DNA from: Sanderia malayensis | Taxonomy: Eukaryota > Cnidaria > Scyphozoa > Semaeostomeae > Pelagiidae | NCBI GenBank assembly: GCA_013076295.1 | Contig: RQOL01000876.1 | Location: 4,154,001-4,218,000, forward strand | Length of the DNA: 64,000 bases | Reading direction: 5' to 3' | Shown: in pieces, positions 33,101 to 46,700 of the stretch | Position numbering within the stretch: position 1 is the stretch's first letter | How the letters are laid out: each line of letters opens with the position of its first letter | The notes under the pieces: model-generated | What the model was told of the DNA's origin: nothing | The model's database searches: none | What the model saw: only the letters and a program-made list of their open reading frames with translations | Translations under genes and position numbers: made by a program

Positions 33101-35844
33101 GTCCTACTGATCACGTTGAGACAATTGCCAGCCCCCTAGGAGTAATGGTTCGTGGACCCAGATTTCTCGCGGATGGCTTTTTAAACTTTTTATCATACAT
33201 GAAGTAAGGTACTGAAAAATTCAAATTTTAAAATACACTGAAAAATGACTCACAAGGAGTCGAATTATACTAAATAGGTGCTACTGATCACGTTGAGACA
33301 ATTGCCAGATCTCTAGGTGCAATGGTTCAAATTTTAGTGCACCCAGATCTTCCGCGGATAGCTATTTAAACTTTCTATCATACATGAAGTAGGTACTGCA
33401 AAATTCAAATTTGGAAATAGACCGAAAAATGACTCACAAGGGGTCGAATTATACTAATTAGGTCCTACTGATTACGCTGAGACAATTCCCAGCTCTCTAC
33501 GTGCAATGGCTCAAGTTCTAGTGCACCCAGATTTCTCGCGAATAGCTATTTAAACTTTCTATCATACATGAAGTAGGTACTGCAAAATTCAAATTTTGAA
33601 ATAGACTCAAAAATGACTCACAAGGGGTCGAATTATACTAAATAGGTCCTACTGATCACGTTGAGACAATTGCCAGCCCCCTAGGAGTAATGGTTCGTGG
33701 ACCCAGATTTCTCGCGGATGGCTTTTTAAACTTTTTATCATACATGAAGTAAGGTACTGAAAAATTCAAATTTTAAAATACACTGAAAAATGACTCACAA
33801 GGAGTCGAATTATACTAAATAGGTGCTACTGATCACGTTGAGACAATTGCCAGATCTCTAGGTGCAATGGTTCAAATTTTAGTGCACCCAGATCTTCCGC
33901 GGATAGCTATTTAAACTTTCTATCATACATGAAGTAGGTACTGCAAAATTCAAATTTGGAAATAGACCGAAAAATGACTCACAAGGGGTCGAATTATACT
34001 AATTAGGTCCTACTGATCACGTTGAGATAATTCCCAGCTCTCTATGTGCAATGGTTCAATTTTTAGTGCACCCAGATCTTCCGCGGATAGCTATTAAAAC
34101 TTTCTATCATACATGAAGTAGGTACTGCAAAATTCAAATTTTGAAATAGACTGAAAAATAACTCACAAGGGGTCGAATTATACTAAATAGGTCCTACTGA
34201 TCACGTTGAGATAATTCCCAGCTCTCTAGGTGCAATGGTTCAATTTTTAGTGCACCCAGATCTTCCGCGGATAGCTATTTAAACTTTCTATCATACATGA
34301 AGTAGGTACTACAAAATTCAAATTTGGAAATAGACCGAAAAATGACTCACAAGGGGTCGAATTATACTAATTAGGTCCTACTGATCACGCTAAGACAATT
34401 CCCAGCTCTCTAGGTGCAATGGCTCAAGTTCTAGTGCACCCAGATCTTCCGCGGATAGCTATTAAAACTTTCTATCATACATGAAGTAGGTACTGCAAAA
34501 TTCAAATTTTGAAATGAACTGAAAAATGACTCACAATGGGTCGAATTATACTAAATAGGTGCTACTGATCACGTTGAGACAATTCCCAGCTCTCTAGGTG
34601 CAATGGCTCAAGTTCTAATGCACCCAGATTTCTCGCGGATAGCTTTATAAACTTTCTATCATGCATGAAGTATGTACTGAAAAATTCAAATTTTGAAATA
34701 GACTGAAAAATGACTCACAAGGAGTGAAATTAAACTAAATAGGTCCTACTGATCACGTTGAGACAGTTGCGGTGTGTGAGCGCAACTGTTTATCTTATTT
34801 TCCTTCGAGGCACAATTGTTATAGAATAAGCGATTTTCTGCTAATGTCCGTTTATTCTATACGTCATACTGAAGTCTCCATTTTCGAAAGTATACAAAAC
34901 CAATAAGATCATTTATGTTAGGTGAACAATCAGATTGTTACAGCCATTGCCCTGCTTAATGTTGGAAATAATTGTATTAATTTTAACTTTTTTCTAGAAC
35001 ATTCATTGGTCTGAGAGTAATCCTTGGCGAGAGTAAGGTATATGATCACGTTTTCACTTGAACACCCCAGAAAAATATGAATGCAAACTTTAATTTCATG
35101 TTTCTTTAGTTCAGATTTCTATCTTTTGTGAAATTATAACAAGAGTTGTGTGTCAATTATATCAACGTACTATCTTAAAATTTTAATTTCTATAGCTGGA
35201 AAAATTGTCAAGGAAAGTTGATAAGGTTTTCTCAGAATTTGGACTTCCAGGCTACTATGAGGTAACAAGATTGATATATCTGTTACCATACTTCATGCCA
35301 TTAAGCACCCATCAGGCATACTGACTATAACTCTCATGCATGAAGCTGGCTTGAGAATCAATGTAGCTACTATCCTCTTTTTAGCACCCTTCATTCCATA
35401 TGAGCATTGCTTGGCACCTTGGAGATGTCACTTGCATTGCTCCTTCAGATCTACAAGAAAGTCTTCAGGTACGTAGGCATTTTCTTTAGTTAACAATTTT
35501 CAACCGCCTTCCAAACTAGCCTACGTCGTTCGCGCTGATGCGTTTTCAAAAGATTCCATTTTGGAAAGCGTGCTCAAAAGTTTGTGTCTTCAATCCCCTT
35601 TGAAAATACACTCCTACGAATCCTTCACAGATATTATAAGTTGTGTTACAAGTGTACACGTTTTTAAAGAACTTCTTTAAGGAGCCTGCATGACCCCAAC
35701 ATTTATTGAACAACGGTTTATTTTTTTCAGGAGATTTTAGAATCAACCAGCCACAATGACACCAGTGAAAACCCAAGAATTTTAACTGCTTCTCAAATTG
35801 TCTTAAAATGTGGGAAGAAAATTTTTACTTTGATCAATCTTTAA
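30176..35844 (+). CDS. USB1: USB1, U6 snRNA 3' phosphodiesterase
   Basis: Nuclear 2H-family exoribonuclease that trims the oligo-U tail of U6 snRNA. Nine exons: 30176-30309, 30528-30595, 30677-30775, 30877-31066, 31144-31197, 34998-35037, 35196-35261, 35385-35468, 35731-35844; phases agree throughout and give 282 residues (human 265). Residues 1-50 are acidic then basic (SRKRKKFGKPK), a likely nuclear signal. The family phrases LPLPNDIKSMF and HAGRVRSFAHVDGDWASFVY follow. The two catalytic H-x-S/T motifs are present: FHITLS in exon 4 and FHMSIAW in exon 8. The end CGKKIFTLINL matches the family's NKFFSMPL-type finish. Intron 5 is 3.8 kb and consists mostly of satellite DNA. Confidence 0.93.
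31258..34765. repeat. Satellite array, about 181-bp monomer with 545-bp higher-order repeat, in USB1 intron 5
   Basis: Monomers share words such as GGTCGAATTATACTAAATAG, CTACTGATCACGTTGAGACA, TGCAATGGTTCAAATTTTAG, GCGGATAGCTATTTAAAC and CTATCATACATGAAGTA. A variant with GGTTCGTGGACC recurs at 32,061, 32,605, 33,150 and 33,695, spacing 544, 545 and 545 bases, so three monomer variants form a higher-order unit present about four times between roughly 31,980 and 34,020. Flanking monomers (31,258-31,349 and 34,020-34,765) are more diverged, as expected at the edges of an array. Confidence 0.93.
31350..31755. mobile_element. TA-flanked inverted-repeat element inserted in the first satellite monomer
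   Basis: 406 bases with ends CACGCTTTTTTTTATAAGG and AAAAAAAAGCGTG, between TA dinucleotides (31348-31349 and 31756-31757). Removing it restores the monomer sequence CATGAAGTAGGCACTG. The interior repeats TAAGGAACT in several places. Consistent with a Tc1/mariner-type non-autonomous element. Confidence 0.8.
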
Positions 35845-36314
35845 CCTGAAAAATAACCTTTCTTTTTATAATTCTCTTTTTTTCTCTTGTGATGAGTCGC
35901 AGTAATGAGTTTAGCTACATTAGGAAGTGTTAGTTGTATATTTTGTACTCTTTTATTACCTTAATATTGATAAAATTGTTTTTAAAGAAAAATTTAAATA
36001 AAAATTTTTTCAATGCAACTAATCATAGCTATAATGAATAAAAAAAATTAAAATTAAAAAATTAAAATTTGGGCTCAAACACAGGGCTGCAATGTATTGA
36101 GCCTAGCGAAGGACAATTTGTTTTGAGTGGGCGGAAGTGAAGTGGGAGTCATTCAAATTTCCTCGGACACGCACTGACAACGGTCTCCAGCAACAAACAA
36201 CAACAGGAAATTTTTTTGTTTCCATGAAAAATAGTTTCGTAACCGCCTCGCCTTTGGTGTTTATGTTCGAGAATACTAAATCTACGGATAAGAACTGCCA
36301 TTTGACTTATAATC
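35845..36314. other. Intergenic between USB1 and KIFC3
   Basis: AT-rich 3' UTR of USB1 then KIFC3 promoter; nothing recognised. Confidence 0.5.
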
Positions 36315-39300
36315 ATGCATCCAATGTTTAAAAGAGCTGCAACAAACAGTCCGCGATCTCCGAATAGTGAGGTTTGTATACTTTTGGCTTGCTTAACTTC
36401 GCGGTTTGTATTTTGATTGTGAAACACCTTACGAAACTAAGGCCAGTTTTTACAGTTGGGATGCGATGTTTAGTTCCAATAAAATTTTGTCCTATTTTTT
36501 CTCCAGCAATCATCACCATCCAACCATGTTTCAAAGAAATTCAAAACTCCCATGATGTTTGAGCCAAGAGTGGTACCTTCTCCCTCCAGAAAAGAGCTTT
36601 GGAAGCAGGAACTTGGTCTTGATGGTAGAAAGACATTATATTATTTTTTAAAGACTTTGCTTTATGGGTCAGCAGAGCTTGAGCTAATTGCAAGATGTTA
36701 CACTTTCAAAAAATTCAAACACTATTTATTTCTTTACAGTAAATGATTCAGATAATGATCCAAGTGAGGTGAGCTCTGATGATGACCAGCCAGAATCAGA
36801 TCAAGTGGATCATAGCAAAGGTTAGGAGCAAGTCTCAGCTTGTAAACACACATGGTTCTACTGTAAAACGCGTGTTAACTTGATTTTTGGTCCAATGACC
36901 AAGTATTAACCAATGCATTAACTTGGTGTTTACAGGCAGACATTCAAATGTTGAGTTTGATGCATTAGAACTGGAACTAGAACGAAGAGAAAAACAGAAA
37001 GATGCTCTGCTGGCCAGATTGAAAGTAAGTACAATTGTAGTCATTTACAATTATACCACAGCTGTTGAACATAATATATGTTGCATTCATTTCACACTAT
37101 ATCTTAAAGTGCTAATGCAACGAAATTTGACATATAGATTTTTTTATTTTAAATGAAAGCCAAAGATGTACTGATCAGTTTGATGCAATTTTGACGTGCA
37201 TCTGACAAGTATAAGTTACTTTAATTTCACCTTGAATCAGGCCACCTTTTGCGAAAAATATTGCAACGCTGTGACGTCACAGTGATGACCCATATTATTT
37301 CTCGCAATGGAAGTCAATGGGTTTTTTCGAACGTCGTTTGGTTTTTTTTTAATAGCTCCACTCAGGGTGGGGATATTTGAGCTCCGGCTGAGCCAACATA
37401 AGGGCGAATTTTCTAGCCGTCGTTCTGAAAAAAATTGGTGTCATTTTGTTTAACGTTAGAGACACAATTTAAGTTTGAAAATGGGTACCTCCAAAAAATG
37501 TGACGTCATCCCGCGTCGCCATTGTTGCTTCGAGTTGCTGTGGAACGACACGCAGCCCTGGTTTGGCTTATCCAAGTCTTATTTTTTGTGATAACTTATT
37601 TTAGCTCAAAATTGCAGACATTGAATTATTTTTAGAAACTTCGGAAATTAAAATTCCTTCGATATCACCCCAAAAAGCTAAATCTTCTGACATTTGTTTT
37701 GGTCGGCTCGGGCCTAACCACTCCGGGCGAGGAGTGCTTAGGCCAGAGTAAAGCTGAGAGTCACACGGGTTGGTTTACGAGCTTGTTTACTGCATCTATT
37801 GCAGGAATAGCGTTTGATTTTAGCTTTAATCTCATCTTTAATTCTTTCCCAATATCTCTCTTTACTTCAAAGCAAAAATGAGCGCTATAATGAATAAAAT
37901 CCTGCTATCCTAGTCGGTGGGTGCGAATGATGTCTGTCTCCTTTCCTGAACTCCTTAAAAAGACTGTTCTGTTTGATTGGATTTGAAATACTATCAGCAA
38001 CATTATGAAACGATACTTTTTCGCAACACTGAGTAATCGTACAATTGTCTCCATTATGTATCTCTACGACATGTAATAGTTTATGATTTATTTGCTCCGA
38101 GACGAGATACCCGTCATGTGTGTGCTCGCTCACAGCTCGCCATGTCGAATTTCAATAGAGGGAAGCCTGCTTGACGTTGCAGACGCGACGTTTGATGACA
38201 TCACAGTGATGTTCAGTTTTCGCACGAAAATGGTCAAAATTGCCTACTTTGAAGGTTAATAGCGAAAAAAGTATACATAATGTGCAAATTTTATTTGCGC
38301 CACGTTAATCAGTGCATTGAAATCTATAGATTTTTGAAATAAAAACACTATGTAAAAATTCGTTGCATAAGCACTTTAAGTGTACAATGTTATTGCAATT
38401 TGCATATTGCAATTTGCAAATAGCAACTTTGGAGCTGAGGTAGTGTTCAGTGTATCATATGCACTCTAAAGCTTTGTTGTTTGCTTTATTAGGAATCTTC
38501 AGACAAACTCAAGACATACAAAGTTGAACTAGAAAAGTCACAACAAGCAAAAAGGAATCAATTAAAAATTATGAAAAAAACCTATGAGGTTCATCTCAGT
38601 GAGAAAGAAGAGTGCATTCAATGTTTGCACGAGTTAATTGAAGAACAAGGAGAAAAAATCATCGAGCTTCATTCTAAATTAATTGGCGAGAGCACTACAG
38701 ATAAAGATGATGATATTAATACATATCGTGCTGTGAAGAAACTGGTTGACAAACTGACTAAAGCACAGCAAGAGAAGGCAAATCTAACTGCTTCTGTCAT
38801 GAAAGCTCAGGCAAGGATGACAAAGCTAGAGGATGATAAAGAAGAAATGTCATTAAAGTTTGAAGAAGAGAAAGAAGCACTTGAGAAGCAGATAAGAAAA
38901 TATGAAAGAGAGACAGGGGTAACAATTTTTGCTATTTATAATTGTATTTTATTTTTTTTTCAATAGATCTATGTTTCTTTGTGAACATTTTGGATAAGAA
39001 TCCGTGTAAAACATTCATCAACCATTATTTTAGGACTCAAATAATAATTTAGTACCAAGCAAGGAAATAAAGATCACAATTGAAGGTCTTGAAAAGGAAA
39101 AGAAAATGTTAAGTGAGGAAATAGAAAAGATGGAACAGGAGCTTTCGGATCACAAGAGAAAGAACCTTCACTGGGAGAAAAAATTTGAAAACGAAGTGTC
39201 TGAGTTGAGGCGCAGCATACGACAAACTGAAGATCAACTAGACCAAGTAAATTCAGCTCCACCAAAGGTAGTTTGTTCACAACTGCGTCTGTTATGCTAC

Positions 39301-42300
39301 ATATCTTATGCAGTCAAGAACAACATAGCATATCTACATTGGTAGCAAAGGATCAAGGAGCTAATGTTGTCTTTTTTTTCAGGTTATTGTCAAGACTATT
39401 GTGTCAGAGGAGAGCCAAAGGCAGTTACAGCTACTGGAAAAGGAGAACAGAGAACTGAAGGTAGAAGTAGCTAAAGCAACAACAGAGTTGTCAATAGAGG
39501 TATGTAATGTTGTGTTAATTGTTTATTTAGTGCTTTGTCTGTTTTTTCCTTATTGTGGCAAAGTTATTGTTTTTTCTAGACATCATCTTTGCAGAAAAAG
39601 ATCTTAAAACTGAAGTCAGAGAATGAAAAGCTGACTTCAGATCTTGTTGAAAAAGTTGGTTCGTTAGAAAAAGTAAATAGCAACTTGGCAACGTTATCAA
39701 GATTCAAAGAGCTCTATGAAGATTCTCAAAGCAAAGTGGCATCTTTAAATATTCAGGTATGTGTGCATCAACACTCTTTGAGGAATGTCTGAAGATATAA
39801 TATTTTGGTGTTGATTATCTGAGTGCATTGAGTTAACTGATTGTTCTGCTTTATTTACAGCTCAACACAACTTCAGAGAATCTTCGAAGAATGGAGCTTG
39901 AATCCACAAAGAAGACAGAGGAGCTCGTGAAGGAAATGCATCAAAGAGTAAAGAATGCTAGGCTTGAAGCCGAAAATAAGTTTTCAAATGTCATTCAACA
40001 ATACAATAATATCAGAGGAAATGCATTCCAACTTGCAGAGTCTGTGACAAAAATAAAGGAAGAATTTGAAAATATCAAGTTAGATATGAAATCACTGGCT
40101 TCTTTTATTCATCCATCCATGCTGGCAGTTCAGAAGGCGGTATGCTTTTTTGGATTGTTGCTGTGCGAGTTTTCATTCACAAGCCCCTTGGTTACCGTTT
40201 CACAATCGCCCAATCATTGTCCAGCATTGCTGATAATGTAACATGTATCGAATATGATTGGTTAAAGTGAGTTTTTTTAATCCAACAGATCACGGAGTCG
40301 ATTGCTGAGATCGACAATAAAAATAAAATCCTCGTGAGCAAGTACGCCAAGGAAATGCGTCTGAGAAAGAAATTACACAATGAGCTGGTTGACTTAAAAG
40401 GAAATATTCGAGTTTTCTGCAGAGTCAGGCCGACCATAAAAGAAGATGGAGGTGGTATGAATGGAGAAAATGTCATTGAATTCGATGAAGATGACGATGG
40501 CCTTCTCTCTGTTGACCACAAGGGAAAAATGAAGCAGTTTGAAGTGGATCGAGTGTTCAAGCCTTCCTCAACTCAATTAGAGGTGCGCTACACGACTTTT
40601 TATTCACCATACGATGTGTACCTTTTCTTTAAGTTGGTTGTGTCCGGTTTACGTCAAATTTTCTCTTTTTCTTTCAGGTTTTTAACGAAGTTAAGTCGCT
40701 CGTTACGTGCTGTATTGACGGATACAACGTTTGTATTTTTGCGTATGGCCAGACTGGTAGTGGAAAGACATTTACAATGGAGGTTTGCTTGCGTCTTTAT
40801 TTTTCTAAAAAACCCCTAAAGCTAGGCATGCTGGCATCAAGCAAAGCCAAACACAAATCGGCCCATACCTTACTTTTCAATTAATATTAGAGTTACGATG
40901 CTGCTTATCATTACGAATGTTTTATCTTTTCCCCTCCCCTATAGGGTACCCTGCAAGATCCGGGCATCAACCAACGTGCACTCAGCCTTCTGTTCACCGA
41001 GATCTCGGACAGAAGCGACTGGGTGTTTCGAATTTCCGTCTCGATGCTCGAGATTTACAATGAGTCTATCAGAGATCTCCTGGCAACCAAAGGTTTGCCA
41101 CTCGATATCAAGCAATGCAAGGAAGGAGTTCATGTACCTGGACTTCAAGAAATCGAAGTCAGAAATGTGGACGATGTAAACAACGTGAGTATTCTATTGT
41201 CGTTAAGACAATCGGTTATTTATTATTCTCATATAATTTAAACAATTTAAGCCATATATTCTTCTAACTGATTTGTCAATACAGTCAACTCTGTCTAATT
41301 CGAACACCCGGGGGAAGCGTGAAAATGCTCGAATTACAAAAAGTTTGAATTATAGAGGTTTTTTTATAAGAATTGGTTCATTAGTGATGCTTGAAGGGAC
41401 AGAGAAGATGGTTCAAATTAGATAGAGTTCGAATTACACGAGTTCGAACTATGCAGATTTGACTGTAATACATTTATGTATAGCTACGTTTTACTTAATT
41501 TGGCTCGAACACAAGACCATCTAAACGAATGTTGATTACTCATGTATGAGATATGTGGAACCAAATTCAAATCCAAATTACCTATGTGCCACTTCAGTAG
41601 TAAGATAAATACCTTTGTATATTAATATGTCTTCTTTTTCCTCTGGTAGGTATTTTCTCTTGGCCACAAGAACAGATCGACTGCGTCCACAAACATGAAC
41701 GAACATTCAAGCAGGTCGCACGCGATTTTGGTCATAAACATCGTTGGGGAAAATATTAATACGGCCACGCGAACATCAGGTGAGTGGCGTAGCATTCCTA
41801 TCGTAGCATTCATCCGTAGCATTGCTAGTTCTATCTCCTTCGCAGTATCATTACACTGGAACATGTAGCAGAAAGATATGAGATCGATGATTTTGTCCGA
41901 TGATTGTAGAGATCGGTCTGTCGTTCAATGCTCTTTGTGTCCCGATAACTGTCCATTATTAAACCCTTCATTTTGATTTTTATTGCTACAAACACTTACC
42001 AAGCCAACATTAGCGTCCCACGCTGTTAATTACATTGTTTCCTTCTGTTTGCTCATGTTCATGATTGTTATTTTATAGGAAGACTGAATTTGGTAGATTT
42101 GGCGGGATCTGAGCGTGTATCGAAGTCAGGTGCTGAGGGAGCACGCATGAAGGAGGCCCAAAGCATCAACAAGTCTCTTTCAGCACTTGGCGATGTGATA
42201 CACGCTCTCAAGAACAGGAATGCACATATCCCATACAGAAATACCAAGTTGACGTATCTTCTTCAAGATTCTCTTGGTAAGTGAGGTGGCCGTGACTTGT

Positions 42301-42976
42301 AGTGACATTAACATAGCAACAGTCTATGTTTGAACTATACAAATCTTTAATGTAAACAGTAAACAAGGGGTTTAAGGATAACCAACTTTGCCATACGAGC
42401 AAACAGGTTTTCGAAGTCTTTTGAAGCACGTTTAGCTGTATTTAAATTTACAAGGCTAAGTTTGCTTAAAACGTGATGTGGAAGTGATGTCTATAATTAT
42501 GATAAGGTATCATCAGTAAACTCTATATAAGAAGTCTTATATAGACTTCTCATAAAGAGTACACTCCATCCACTAGTATGTATGGGTATCATGTACACCA
42601 TCCACTAGTATCTGTGTTTCTACCGTCCACGTAATTTTTTTCGTTTAGTTTCATATAAATAATTTTGGTACCTTTACTTTAAAGGTGGCGATTCAAAGAC
42701 GCTGATGGTGGTCCAAGTTGCACCGGTGAGAAAAAATGCCCCGGAGACATTTTGCAGCTTGGACTTTGCCCAACGAGTAAAAACTGTCGAATTAGGCCAG
42801 GCCACAAAGAGGATTGAGAGCGCTGATCGATTCAATGAGGTATGCAATGCAGTATTCAAACAAACTTGTGGATATAAAACGAAGCATATGCATTTTAAAT
42901 CATTTTGTGACACATTTAATTTTATTTCTAGTCATCAAGTACTCCAAAGTCCAGAACTCCAAAAAAGAGAACATAG
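36315..42976 (+). CDS. KIFC3: KIFC3-type minus-end-directed kinesin (kinesin-14)
   Basis: Microtubule motor with C-terminal motor domain; family members act in apical transport, adherens junctions and centrosome cohesion. About 16 exons and about 910 residues. First exons 36315-36371, 36507-36624, 36740-36820, 36936-37024 and 38493-38918; the last ends at the TAG 42974-42976. Residues 1-115 are Ser/Pro/Asp-rich; about 115-530 are Glu/Lys/Leu-rich coiled coil. The kinesin-14 neck [18 protein letters not shown] is followed by the motor: P-loop GQTGSGKT (exon near 40,680-40,782), switch I NEHSSRSH (41,650-41,779), switch II DLAGSE (near 42,100), and the microtubule-binding region [17 protein letters not shown]. 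The ending [14 protein letters not shown] is short and basic. The motor's closest fit is KIFC3 rather than KIFC1. Start could be ATG 36315 or 36324. Introns hold a 1.28 kb inverted-repeat element and a pogo-like element. Confidence 0.92.
37103..38380. mobile_element. 1.28 kb terminal-inverted-repeat element in KIFC3 intron 4
   Basis: Left end CTTAAAGTGCTAATGCAACG and right end CGTTGCATAAGCACTTTAAG are inverted copies with one or two mismatches. The interior has paired GACGTCACAGTGATG / GACATCACAGTGATG words in direct orientation and no coding potential. Target duplication is not clear, so the superfamily is undetermined. Confidence 0.7.
41282..41465. mobile_element. Pogo/Tigger-like short inverted-repeat element, copy 3, in KIFC3 intron
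   Basis: 184 bases, ends CAGTCAACTCTG and CAGATTTGACTG, flanked by TA on both sides (41280-41281 and 41466-41467). CAGT...ACTG ends with TA duplication point to the pogo/Tigger group. Confidence 0.85.
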
Positions 42977-43733
42977 AATGTTTTTAACAGATCGTCTTTA
43001 ATGCTGGCTCTTCGATGAACACTAACACATCAGATTAATTGCATATATTTTGTTTTTATTGTTTAGTTTTATAGCTATTAGAGTTTAGAATTTAAATTTG
43101 TATTATCTGTTTTTGCAGAGATAGTAAGGAGAAATAATAATTTATATGATTTGATTGCTTATTTTATATTAAATGTGTGTGTAAGTCATAATAAATGAGA
43201 ATTAAAATGCTCACATATTTGAACAAATGCTTTTTTTCTGCGACGATGCAGCCTCGCACTGATTTGATCTCGCGCGAAAAAGAAATATTGCAAAATGTAA
43301 ACAGTCGCAAGCTGCAAGACTTTTGTGGCCTAATATCATACGAAAGAAAAGTTCATCTTGACTTAACACAAAATTACTGGAGTATATACAATTTGTAGAA
43401 ATGGAGCTTTATTGATCCGATAAATTATGTGGAGCATTGTCGAGCAATTTGGTGGAACTCTTTGTTCCATTTTCGTGTTTGTTTAGATTCCAAAATGCGA
43501 TAGAATGTAAGCGAGCGAATTCCAAAATTCCTTCGTCGTTACAAATGTTTAGGTGCATCAATGGAATTGATTTGTTGAAGAAAATGAAGATAATTTTATT
43601 GATGTTAAAGGTGAGTATTGTTGCATATGGCAATTACATTTAACACTTGAACTGTTCAGGTATTTTATTCTATCTTAGGAATAGTTTTTATTAAACGACA
43701 TATTTGTGTATTCTTTTGTTGCAGACATAAAGA
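42977..43733. other. Intergenic and 5' UTR of the USP-like gene
   Basis: A strong donor GTTAAAG|GTGAGT near 43,612 and an acceptor TTGTTGCAG at 43,716-43,724 suggest a non-coding first exon for the next gene. The open frame at 43195-43398 has no recognised family. Confidence 0.5.
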
Positions 43734-46700
43734 ATGGATGAATTAAAAGAGGTAGGTATTGCTTAGCAAAGCTATGCTAATGCTTAACTATCTAGTAAGC
43801 TACAAAGCTATGCTATATACTCTGGAATTTTATACTTTCAAAGTTAATAAACACGAGTTTTTTACAGATATTCCATTTTATTATTCACTTGAAAGGAAAT
43901 TGATCTTCTTGTAGGAAAAGCGAGTAAAAAGATTCAGCTCGGGAAATTGGGAGATCATAAATTCTTTGAAACAGCAAAAGAAAGAGCTAGCAGTAAGCAG
44001 ATCCCTTTATATTTATTAATTGTCCGTTTTGTTCCTAATTACTGAGACCATTGAATCAAAGAGTTTTCAATCCTAATGTGACTCGAACCTGCGAGGTTTT
44101 TTGCCGCCTGAGGATCGAACATACGTTAATTTACATAGCTTTTGAGCCTCTTTAGTATCATACACTGGGCTTCCAAAAGTATTGCAACGCCTGATAAAAA
44201 ATGGCGTCTAGAAGTGGCCCTAGGCCTGAGCAAGGAAATTTACATAAAAATATATAAATACCAAACGGGTTTCAATAGCGAATTTCTTTAGCAGAAATAT
44301 ACTCAGAATTTCATAAATTTTCAAATAAAAACATAATTTAAATTATATCTTATTGTTTTGCAATAATATTAAAAGAAAACTGCGAAGAGGTCCCTTAAAA
44401 AATGTTTGCGAAAATTTATCGAAGTAGAATAATTAAAACGTCAATAATTATAATTTCTTTCACTTAAAGCCACGCAAATTCTCTCTCATTTAAAAGAGAA
44501 TGCTTTAAAACTTTGAAAAATGTAAAGATTTGTCATGTAACTGTCTTGACCTTTATAATTTTCAGTTTCAGTCTTTGTTTACCACTTGGAAAGCGCATGT
44601 TTTGTTTTTCAAATTTCAGAGTGGGTTTTAAAAAATAAAATTTTTGTTAACTTCAGAAAGTATGAAGCCCTTGAAAATTACATCAAATTATAGTATTTGA
44701 AACAAATTATAGGAATATCCATGTCGGATTTTTTGTATTGCGCTTAACCTTCCTTTTTTTATTCTGGAAAAAAATTACGGAAAAATAGGTTTTGTCAAAT
44801 CAAATTCCTAAAATGATAAACAAAGACTGAAACTGAAAATTACAAAGGTCAAGACAGTTACATGACAAATCTTTACATTTTTCAAAATTTTAAAACATTC
44901 TCTTTTAAATGAGAGAGAATTTGCGTGGCTTTGAGTGAAAGAAATTATAATTATTGGCGTTTTAATTTCTCCACTTCGATAAATTTTCGTGAACATTTTT
45001 TAAGGGACCTCTTTGCAGTTTTCTTTAAATATTATTATAAAACAATATGACATAGCTTAAATTATGTTGTCACTTTAAAATTTATGAAATTCTGAGTATA
45101 TTTCTGCTAAAGAAATTCGCTACAAACCCGTTTGGTATTTATATATTTTTATGTAAATTTTCTTGTTTAGGCCTCGGGCCACTTTTAGACGCCATTTTTT
45201 ATCAGGCGTTGCAATACTTTTGGAACCCCAGTGTAGTTACTAGCAACCAATGGCTGTAGGAATATATATTCATGCCATCCAACTTTTCTTTGATTGTACG
45301 CTTCTGAAATTAAGGCATTCATCTACTATCTTCGCTTTCAGGAATTCGAAGATCAGTATGAAAAATCCAACATTGAAATATCATCCGGTCAAGATATAGA
45401 CAAGTCATTTAATGATGGGTATATTCCAGAGGCATTCCTATTCACCTTAGCTTAACAGAATCGCATTCAATCATACATTTACAACACTTTTACTATTGAA
45501 TCTATACGTTGCTTCTATTTTCGTTCCATTGAACAGCTCATTAGGATCATTGGATGATATGATGTCGCGTTTGTCAGCGTCTGCAGAGCAAGCATCGTCC
45601 TCTGGCAAGTACAGTACGTTGCAACACAAACTATTTACATAACCTTTTAGCATAACAAGTGTAGCTCTCATTCATAACTCTTCCTGAGGACAATTACTTA
45701 ACCCTTACCAGAGGGGTAGGAGCGTGCTAAAAAGTTGGGGCCACAACAACAAAGGGTATCTATGACATGTGTCACGTTTAGTCTTGGAAGGGGAAGTTTT
45801 CTATCTACAAAAAGGTGTGCGCAATATGGAGGCTTCACTGTATTCGCTCTAAAGGGTATCAACTGTGGTGAAAGGCTGCAATTGGTGTAGCATGGCCAAA
45901 GTTCTATGCTACAATTAACATGGGGTTGTAAGAGTTGGTTCTTGCAATCGTGTTGAATCATGTGATAAGTGCATTACATGTTTTGTTTAGACTTTTGCGT
46001 GGATGCTAATCATCACGCGAAGCGACCTCTTAGTGCTCTCACAGAAGACTTCACAAAGAAAGGGAAAGAAATGGTACGTACACTCGGCATTTGAATTGCA
46101 GATATAGACGTAAAAATGCAATTGTTAACTTGAAACGTTTTTGGCTCTTCAATCCAATTTAATATATTCCAGGAAATCAAAGCAACTTGTCCAAATGGAA
46201 AACCAAGCAAAAGAAATGGCAACAACACTGACAATGATCTGCCATTGACAGAAAGGTGAGTCAGTGTTTGCAATGGTCTATGTTGTTACGTGTATACTTA
46301 TGTACTTAATCATAGCCTTGTGTTTTTTTCTGGGAACAATAGATGACACAATAGTCTATTGTGTTTAAACAATAGATTGGGTGAAGAATCTACATTTTTT
46401 CTTTGTGGGTTCTTACTGTATTGCCATCAGATGATTGTGCTTACGACTTCATTGAAAGATGTGGATTGTATTGCCGTGCTTCGTTTTACATTGTCACCAT
46501 ATTCCTTTTTAGTATGCAAGATATATTCCGCAAATACGAAAGATTTCGCAATGCGACTAAAGATTGTGAAGATGCGACTCGCACCGTTAAAACGAAGAAG
46601 ATTTATAAAACGGGTAAATTAGCAGATTCGAACTCGAACCTCCAGATTTCATCTCGCATCACAGCTGCAGTGAACTGCCTGCTGACCATAGAGCCGATGA

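Noticed and set aside
31980..34020. Regular repeat that could suggest a CRISPR array
   Set aside because: Monomers are contiguous 181-bp units with no variable spacers, in an animal intron; it is satellite DNA.
43195..43398. 67-residue open frame upstream of the USP-like gene
   Set aside because: No homology recognised; region fits 5' UTR and intron.
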